Assembly: GCF_037176765.1 (NCBI RefSeq)
Contig: NC_090026.1
Location: 130,205,752-130,269,751, forward strand
Origin: Anolis sagrei
Lineage: Eukaryota; Chordata; Lepidosauria; Squamata; Anolidae
Length of the DNA stretch: 64,000 nt
Reading direction: 5' to 3'
The notes under the pieces are model-generated. The model saw only the letters and a program-made list of their open reading frames with translations, ran no database searches and was not told the DNA's origin. Shown piece by piece: positions 57,890-64,000 of the stretch. Made by a program: the position numbers and the translations under genes. Every line of letters begins with the position of its first letter. The stretch's first letter is position 1.

Positions 57890-58310
57890 ATTTATTTATT
57901 TATGGCATTTATATGCCGCCCTTCTCACCCCGAAGGGGACTCAGAGCGGCGTACATGTAAAAAGTAAATACAATATATTATATTATTACCATAGCACAAT
58001 ATTAATATTGTATATTACATTGTACTATAACATTATACTGTAATATTATTAGTAATACTACATTTAATATAAAATATGTAATTATACTATCATATTAGTA
58101 GTAGTATTATATTATATTACATTATAATATTATGAATATTATATGTACCTAAAATATATTATATTATATTACAGCAATACAATTATATTATATTATATTA
58201 TATTATATTATATTATATTACAGCAATACAATTAACCGCTGTGAGTCGCCTAAGGGCTGAGAACAGTGGTATACAAATAAAGTAAATAAAGTAAATAAAT
58301 AAATATTTCT
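57890..58310 (-). mobile_element. L2-type LINE 3' end with AT-rich tract
   Basis: GCCGCCCTTCTCACCCCGAA and GGGGACTCAGAGCGGCGTAC, then ATTATATTAT sequence, as at 4258-4920. The right side has GAGTCGCCTAAGGGCTGAGA and (AAAT)n, a second LINE 3' end in plus orientation. Confidence 0.7.
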
Positions 58311-58645
58311 CATTTAAAGCAGTATAAAAGCCTAGGAACGAAAGTACAGCTAGCACACATTGTTAAAAGACCCTTCTTTGCAAGCCATTAATCGCCATGT
58401 GCCTGTTTTAGGTTTTTACAAAATCCTTATCTGCATCCATCAGAACAAGACCATCATTTTTCTTTAGGTATCTATGCTGTCATTGTGTGACTTGGGTCAA
58501 GATGTTGAGAGCATCACAAAATTTAGCTGCATCTGGCTTGTCTCACTTGTTTCAGTGGATCGGCTGCATGACAGAGTGAAAGGGATTGTATTGTTGGTTG
58601 CACCAAAAATCCCTGTAATTTTTACCTTGGTTTCTGTAAATCTTT
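58311..58645. other. KLHL18 intron 1, unassigned
   Basis: No repeat or exon recognised. Confidence 0.45.
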
Positions 58646-58772
58646 GTTTCTCAAACTCTGCTCCTCCAGCTGTTTTGGACTTCAGCCTCCACAATTCCAA
58701 ACAGATGGTAAGCTGGCTGGGATTTCTGGGAACTGAAGTCCAAAAGACCTGGAGGAGCAGAGTTTGAGAAAC
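58646..58772. mobile_element. hAT-type MITE
   Basis: GTTTCTCAAACTCTGCTCCT is mirrored by AGGAGCAGAGTTTGAGAAAC. Inner TTTTGGACTTCAGCC and GGAACTGAAGTCCAAAAGAC are also inverted. 127 bp. Confidence 0.88.
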
Positions 58773-58789
58773 ACTTCTTTAAATGTATA

Positions 58790-60400
58790 CCTCATTAACT
58801 CTGGACCGTGCTCTGACTTACAAGAAGCACTGCTTGACTATTAAGCAAAATGGGGGTGAGAAATAATAGCCTACAAAAGCTGACTGGCACAACCTGGGGA
58901 TCATAACCAGACACAGTGAAGGCATCTGCCCTTGCGCTTTGCTTTTATTTATTTACTCCATTTATATACCACTTTTCTCAGCCCTCTAGCGACTCGAAGT
59001 GTTTTACAGTAGCAAAAATTCAATGCTTAAACATCACAAAACAATTAAAACAATTAAAATCATGGCATCAATATACAATCATTACAAAGTCAATACAGCA
59101 TAACTCATGCGTCTCTTAGTTAAAATCAAGATCCTTTTCGAACGCCTGCTCGAACAACCAGGTCTTAACCTTCCTATGAAATGCTAGCAAAGAAGGGACC
59201 AATCTAATGTCTCTGGGAAGGGCGTTCCATAGCTGAGGGGCCACAACTGAGACGGCCCTGTCTCTCATCCCCGCCAAATTTATTTGTGACGCAGGCGGGA
59301 TCGAGAGCAGGGCCTCCCCAGACGATCTTAACGTCCTAGCTGGATATGCATCTCTTGCTAAATATGCGTGCCCTGGGTGCAACACATACTACACTAAAAT
59401 AGTGGATGTAGCTCTTATTGAGACATGCCGCATTATCACAGGATGCCTACACCCTACATCACTAAAGAAACTATACTCTTTAGCCAGTATTGCACCACCT
59501 GACATCTGCCAGGAAGTAGCACCCAGTAATGAAAGGACCAAGGCAATGACATCTCTGGCCCATCCTCTGTTTGGGTATCAGCCAGCACGCCAACACCTCT
59601 AATCAAGAAATAGTATTCTAAGATCTACAGAGATACTCGCAGGAAAACCTCAGCAAGTGAGAGTCCAAAAGTGGCAGGCTAAAACCTCAAACCTCAGTCC
59701 ATGGCTGATACCGAATGAGAGACTCCCTCCTGGGCACACAGAAGATGGGGCGACTTGGAAGGCGCCGAACATGGTGCACTCTGGCATCACCAGGTGCAGA
59801 GCCAACCTTAAGAAATGGGGCCACAAACTGGAGTCCACAACATGTGAGAGTGGAGAAGAGCAAACCACAGACTACCTATTACAATGCAGCCTGAGCCCTG
59901 CCACATGCACAAGGGAGGACCTTCTTGCGTCAACACCCAAGGCACTCCAAGTGGCCAGATACTGGTCAAAGGACATTTAATCAACTACCAAGCTTGCAAA
60001 CTTTGTGTTTTGTCTGTTTGTTTGTTTGACTTGTTTAAAATGTAATACAAATGTCTGGTTGCTCCTGACACAATAAATAAATAAATAAATAACCGAAGGA
60101 AAGACTCCCTCCTGGGCACACAGAAGATGGGGCGACTTGGAAGGCGCCAAACAGATTGCACTCTGGCATCACCAGGTGCAGAGCCAACCTTAAGAAATGG
60201 GGCCACAACCTGGAGTCCACGACATGCGAGAGTGGAGAAGAGCAAACTGCAGACCACCTATTATAATGCAGCCTGAGTCCTGCCACATGCACAATGGAGG
60301 ACCTTCTCACAGCCACACCAGAGGTATTCCAAGTGGCCAGCTACTGGTCAAAGGACATTTGATAGAATGCCAAGTTTTTAAACTTTGTTTGTGTCTTTAA
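58790..60400 (+). mobile_element. I/Jockey-group LINE, split by L2, 3' end duplicated
   Basis: LINE sequence (CTCTGGACCGTGCTC onward) is interrupted at about 58940-59365 by an L2 fragment in minus orientation (frame 59385-59116, AVSVVAPQLWNALPRDIRLV). It resumes with [20 protein letters not shown]. The C-terminal frame 59657-59980 ends YWSKDI. The 3' part is present again at about 60098-60400. Confidence 0.88.
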
Positions 60401-60427
60401 ATACATTGCAATGGATCAAAAGCATGC

Positions 60428-60575
60428 AAATTTATTTATTTATTTATTTACAACATTTTTGCCCTGCCATTCTCAACCCAGAAAAGGGGGGGGGGGGCTC
60501 AGAATGGCTAACAAAGGCAGCAATTCAATAACATAGTATAAAGCCATAAATACATACAGAGTTAAAACAATAGCG
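60428..60575 (-). mobile_element. L2-type LINE 3' fragment
   Basis: (ATTT)n, then CCTGCCATTCTCAACCC and a G run, complement of the L2 3' end, diverged. Confidence 0.6.
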
Positions 60576-60577
60576 AG

Positions 60578-62050
60578 TAAATCAAAAGGTACTGCTCCGG
60601 TGGGAAGGTAATGGCGCTCCAGGCAGTCATACCGGCCACATGACCTTGGAGGTGTCTAAGGCAGTGATGGGCAACCTTTTGAGCTTGGTGCGTCAAAATT
60701 CGCCAAAAAAAACCTGAACATAACTCAGGTGGGGCGTCACTTTGAGAAAAACCCTTAATTTTGTTATATTTATAGTTTAAATAACAAAAACGTATAATTG
60801 TAATATATAACTATATTTAATAAACCAAAAACTAATTATTTAACTTACCTGCTTAGTGCAAATTAAGATGGCTCCCACTATTTCTAATGGCGGGAAATGG
60901 CACCCATAGCACAGGCCCTCACCTCTCCCAGCCCTCCCGTCCCCCACTTATTTCAGTAATTATGGTCAATTAGAAATCCTTGACACCCCAGAACAGTAGA
61001 TTGGATGATGGTTGCTGTAGTTATGTGGTTGCTGGCAATGGCAATCACTGGGCCCCCAGAGATGTGTCCCCCACAGCATTCCTCTGCTCCCTACTCCGCT
61101 GGCTGGAAGTGAGTTCAAAGATCCCATAACAGCCTAACCGGAAGTCCCAGAACTAGATGCTCTGTGCCGGAGTTCTGTTATTTTGGTCTACAGACCTCTG
61201 GCACAGAGTGTCTACACTACACTACAGCAAATGTTTCACCCTCGGCTACTGCACCTAGCTGTGTGGGAGCCGAGGATGAAATGGTTCTGGCCCAAGTTAC
61301 CTATCCGAACGTATCTCTGCCTATCAGCCCGCCAGGACCCTAAGATCTTCTGGGGAGGCCCTGCTCTCTATCCCGCCTGCTTCACAGGTGCGGCTGGCGG
61401 GGACGAGAGACAGGGCCTTTTCTGTGGTGGCCCCCCCGGCTGTGGAACACCCTTCCTATGGAGGTATTTATTATTTATTTATTTGCTTTATTTCTATACC
61501 GCATTTTTCAGCCTAAATCGGCGACTCAGCCCCCTCGCTAATGGTGTTCCGAAGAAGATTAAAAACTTGGATGTTTGAACGGGCATTCGGTTAAACAGTG
61601 CAATGAATGTGATGATTACAGGAATGGAAATTTGGACGACGGATTGGATCACGACTCTAGTTATGAGATGCATTGTGTTGTCTATTGTTGTGTCAATATT
61701 GTATATTATGCTTTTATGGTTTAAAATTGTATATTGTTGATTGATTCTTATCCTTGTTGTAAACCGCGTTGAGTCGCCTGTTGGGCTGAGAAACTGCGGT
61801 ATACAAGTAAAGTACATAAAATAAATAAATAAATAAACATCCTTCTTGGCATGAGCCCCCATGCTTCCCTGTCTGCGGCTACATGTGGCCGTGTGTCATC
61901 AAAAATGGCTACGCGTGCCAGTGCTGACACGCGTGTCATAGGCTTGCCATCATGGGTCTAAGGACAACACCGGCTCTTCGGCTTAGAAATGGAGATGAGC
62001 ACCAACCGCCAGAGTCGGACACGACTGGACTTAATGTCAGGGAAAAGCTT
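60578..62050 (+). mobile_element. tRNA-type SINE split by a hAT
   Basis: GGTACTGCTCCGGTGGGAAG to CTTGGAGGTGTCTAAGG (to 60661) resumes at 61956 with GTCTAAGGACAACACCGGCT, TCTTCGGCTTAGAAATGGAG and GTCGGACACGACTGGACTTA. Confidence 0.88.
60662..61955. mobile_element. hAT, CAGTGATGG termini, carrying an L2 LINE
   Basis: CAGTGATGGGCAACC to CTTGCCATCATGG, flanked by the perfect duplication GTCTAAGG (60654-60661, 61956-61963). Same family as 4378-4704. Between about 61180 and 61850 it holds a plus-strand L2 3' region (GGGGAGGCCCTGCTCTC, TTGTAAACCGCGTTGAGTCG). Confidence 0.9.
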
Positions 62051-62099
62051 TATCAACAACTAGCCTCAGTTTGCTTCTGACGTGATAAATAAATAAATT

Positions 62100-63284
62100 A
62101 ACTTTGCTGCTAGAAAGAATACAGGATTTTAAAATGTGTCTGTTCTATTAAAATTCAAATCAATTTGAAGCCAGTGCTACTCAAAAGTGCAAGTCCTTGG
62201 ATCAGGGCCTGTTCACCAGCCATTGCTGCTGGTGAGTCACACTTCAATAGATTGCCTCTAACGTGTATTGGCACTTGGAGAGAGGGCTTGTGGGACATGC
62301 TGCTAGCTATCCTTGGGTGTACTTTAAATTACGACGATGCTCCGTGTTTGTCGGCCTTAGGCTGCAATTTGCTTTGGTCCATCCTTGTGTTCTTTATGGC
62401 ATGCTTCCCCAGTTATTGATAACAATCTTCCATCTCATCCTCTTTTGGGAAAGCATTGCAGGACTTGCATTGGATAGAGGTGGCTTTGTCTTTCATGGTT
62501 ATTAAGCAGGCCTTTAAGGAAACCATGTACAGTACATGACATTCTCTTCCTCTGTCATCATTTCTCGGTGATGGATATTGGGATCTTTGCTGACTATGCA
62601 CAGAATGGAGGATTTTTCCTTGAGGGAGCGAACCTTCATCTGTCCTCTGGGGCATAATGTCCTTTCCCCGACTTACTTGCTGTGACAGCAAACTGGATTA
62701 ACTCTTGAATGGGTCTTTCAGGAACATACTGAAACCTGAAGAAGCAGCGGAAGGCCTTTCCGGCAATGCAGGATTCCTGGAAACTCGTCTTTGTGACCTT
62801 CAGGAAATTGCAGATTATGAAATCCCCAGAGAGCTCGAGTCCATACTGCTAGGACATCAAAAAGACAAGGAAGAGCTGGCATAATTAAGATCAGGTGCTA
62901 GAATAAATGCTTCACCAGGCAGCATACATCAAGCAAAATATTCAGGAAGGTTGGCGGAATTGCAAATGGCAGATTATTATTGAAGCGGCTCTACAGATGG
63001 GGCTGGTGCATTTGGATCAGTGATTAGTCATGTCATTTACCCACAAGATTAGAAAAGGAACCGTACAAATTTCCATCAAAGCTGTGTAAATTGTGGGCTG
63101 GTTTGCTTACTATGACTTCTGAACTCTCTCTTTCCTTATGCAAGACAGAGATGCAGGCTTAGTTTTGGAACCTAAGGACTCTCGTTCCAATATTGAATGC
63201 CTGCAACCCTCTTCAGTTTGGTTTATGATGATCAAATTTACAAAACGACAGCTTCCATATTTTAATCCATAAAGCCTCTAGAAT
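62100..63284. other. KLHL18 intron 1, largely unique block
   Basis: No known repeat was recognised between the LINE tail at about 62090 and the hAT at 63285. It contains the candidate minus-strand exon described separately. Confidence 0.5.
62677..62845 (-). CDS. Candidate internal exon of an unidentified gene
   Basis: On the minus strand a CCTAGCAG acceptor is followed by 169 bp of open frame (56 codons plus one base) and a consensus donor AA|GTAAGT. The peptide begins YGLELSGDFIICNFLKVTKT, continues SFQESCIAGKAFRCFFRFQY and ends IQELIQFAVTA. It holds three cysteines and looks like compact folded protein. I do not recognise the family. It is not part of KLHL18, which runs on the other strand, and not of KIF9, which is complete. 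A chance open frame with good splice signals or a gene relic is possible. Confidence 0.35.
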
Positions 63285-63700
63285 ACCATTTCTCAACCTG
63301 GGGGTCGGGACTCCTGGGGGGGTCGTGAGGGGTGTGTCAGAGGGGTCACCAAAGACCATAAGAAAACACAGTATTCTCTGTTGGTCATGAAGGTTCTGTG
63401 TAGGAAGTTTGACTCAATTCCATCATTGGTGGCGCTCAGAATGCTCATTCATTTTAGGTGAACTATAAATCCCAGCAACTACAACTTCCAAATGTCAAGG
63501 TCTATTTTCCTCAAACTCCACTGGTGTTCACATTTAGGCATATTGAGTATTCATGCCAAGTTTGGTCCAGATCCATCATTGTTAGAGTCTACAGTGCGCT
63601 CTGGATGGATGTGAACTACAACTCCAAAACTTAAGGTCAATGCCCACCAAATCCTTTCAGTATTTTCTATTGATTATGGGAGTTCTGTGTGCCACGTTTG
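63285..63700 (+). mobile_element. hAT, left part, cut by CR1
   Basis: CATTTCTCAACCTGGGGGTC and GGGTCACCAAAGACCATAAG match the family at 56276. The right end is absent; CR1 begins at about 63702. Confidence 0.8.
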
Positions 63701-63701
63701 T

Positions 63702-64000
63702 TAGAGATGGGCCAAAACTAACAAAATGAAGTTCAACAGTGACAAATGCAAGATACTCCACTTTGGCAGAAAAAATGAAATGCAAAGATACAGAATGGGG
63801 GACGCCTGGCTCGAGAGCAGTACGTGTGGAAAAGATCTTGGAGTCCTCGTGGACAACAAGTTAAACATGAGCCAACAATGTGATGTGGCAGCAAAAAAAG
63901 CCAATGGGATTTTGGCCTGCATCAATAGGAGCATAGTGTCTAGATCTAAGGAAGTAATGCTACCCCTCTATTCTGCTTTGGTTAGACCACATCAGGAATA
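63702..64000 (+). mobile_element. CR1 LINE, running off the window
   Basis: Plus frame gives [20 protein letters not shown]-like sequence, then [20 protein letters not shown] and [17 protein letters not shown]. Complement of the region covered by 27424-27998. Confidence 0.9.

Noticed and set aside
62704-62883. Plus-strand open frame opposite the candidate exon
   Set aside because: Starts after a plausible acceptor but has no donor before its stop and a less protein-like composition than the minus-strand frame.
52000-64000. Search for KLHL18 exon 2
   Set aside because: No frame matching the BTB core (for example a FSAHRIVLAASIPYF-like stretch) was found in the rest of the window.

Overview
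The window is squamate reptile (lizard-like) nuclear DNA. This rests on two vertebrate genes with intact GT-AG exons and on the repeat set: Bov-B, CR1 and L2 LINEs, an I/Jockey-group LINE, Penelope-like elements, tRNA-headed SINEs with Bov-B-like tails, a 5S-headed SINE, hAT and mariner/Tigger-like DNA transposons, and many solo LTRs. Most of the 64 kb is transposon-derived.

Gene content. KIF9, a kinesin-9 motor of motile cilia and flagella, lies on the minus strand. Twenty coding exons could be placed between 46488 (start codon) and 3787 (stop codon), all in compatible phases, giving an 809-residue protein with complete motor motifs, coiled-coil tail and a polyadenylation signal at 3511-3516. 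KLHL18 (BTB-BACK-Kelch adaptor of CUL3 ubiquitin ligases) starts on the plus strand. Only its first coding exon (51773-51913, 47 codons) is inside the window; 51914-64000 is its first intron. The two genes are head to head, as in other amniotes, across a GC-rich bidirectional promoter (about 51450-51772) carrying two RFX X-boxes, a perfect CRE, ETS and GC boxes. One further unrecognised candidate exon lies on the minus strand at 62677-62845 inside KLHL18 intron 1.

Layout. 1-3490: repeats beyond the KIF9 3' end, including a triple nest (hAT in Penelope in LTR). 3495-46488: KIF9, its introns filled with solo LTRs, L2, CR1, the I-group LINE, Penelope fragments and simple repeats. 46500-51445: first KIF9 intron, with an I-group LINE, a Bov-B LINE, L2, a split SINE and several kilobases of AT-rich DNA. 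51450-51915: CpG-rich promoter plus KLHL18 exon 1. 51920-64000: KLHL18 intron 1, with a 150-bp palindrome, an internally duplicated LINE, CR1, Penelope, hAT and L2 copies, and a largely unique block at 62100-63280.

Highlights are hammerhead-ribozyme cores in Penelope termini, paired X-boxes fitting a ciliary gene, the unassigned exon, a 116-bp minisatellite, and insertions within about 7 to 25 bp of KIF9 splice sites. Human comparisons and family names come from memory and were not checked by search.
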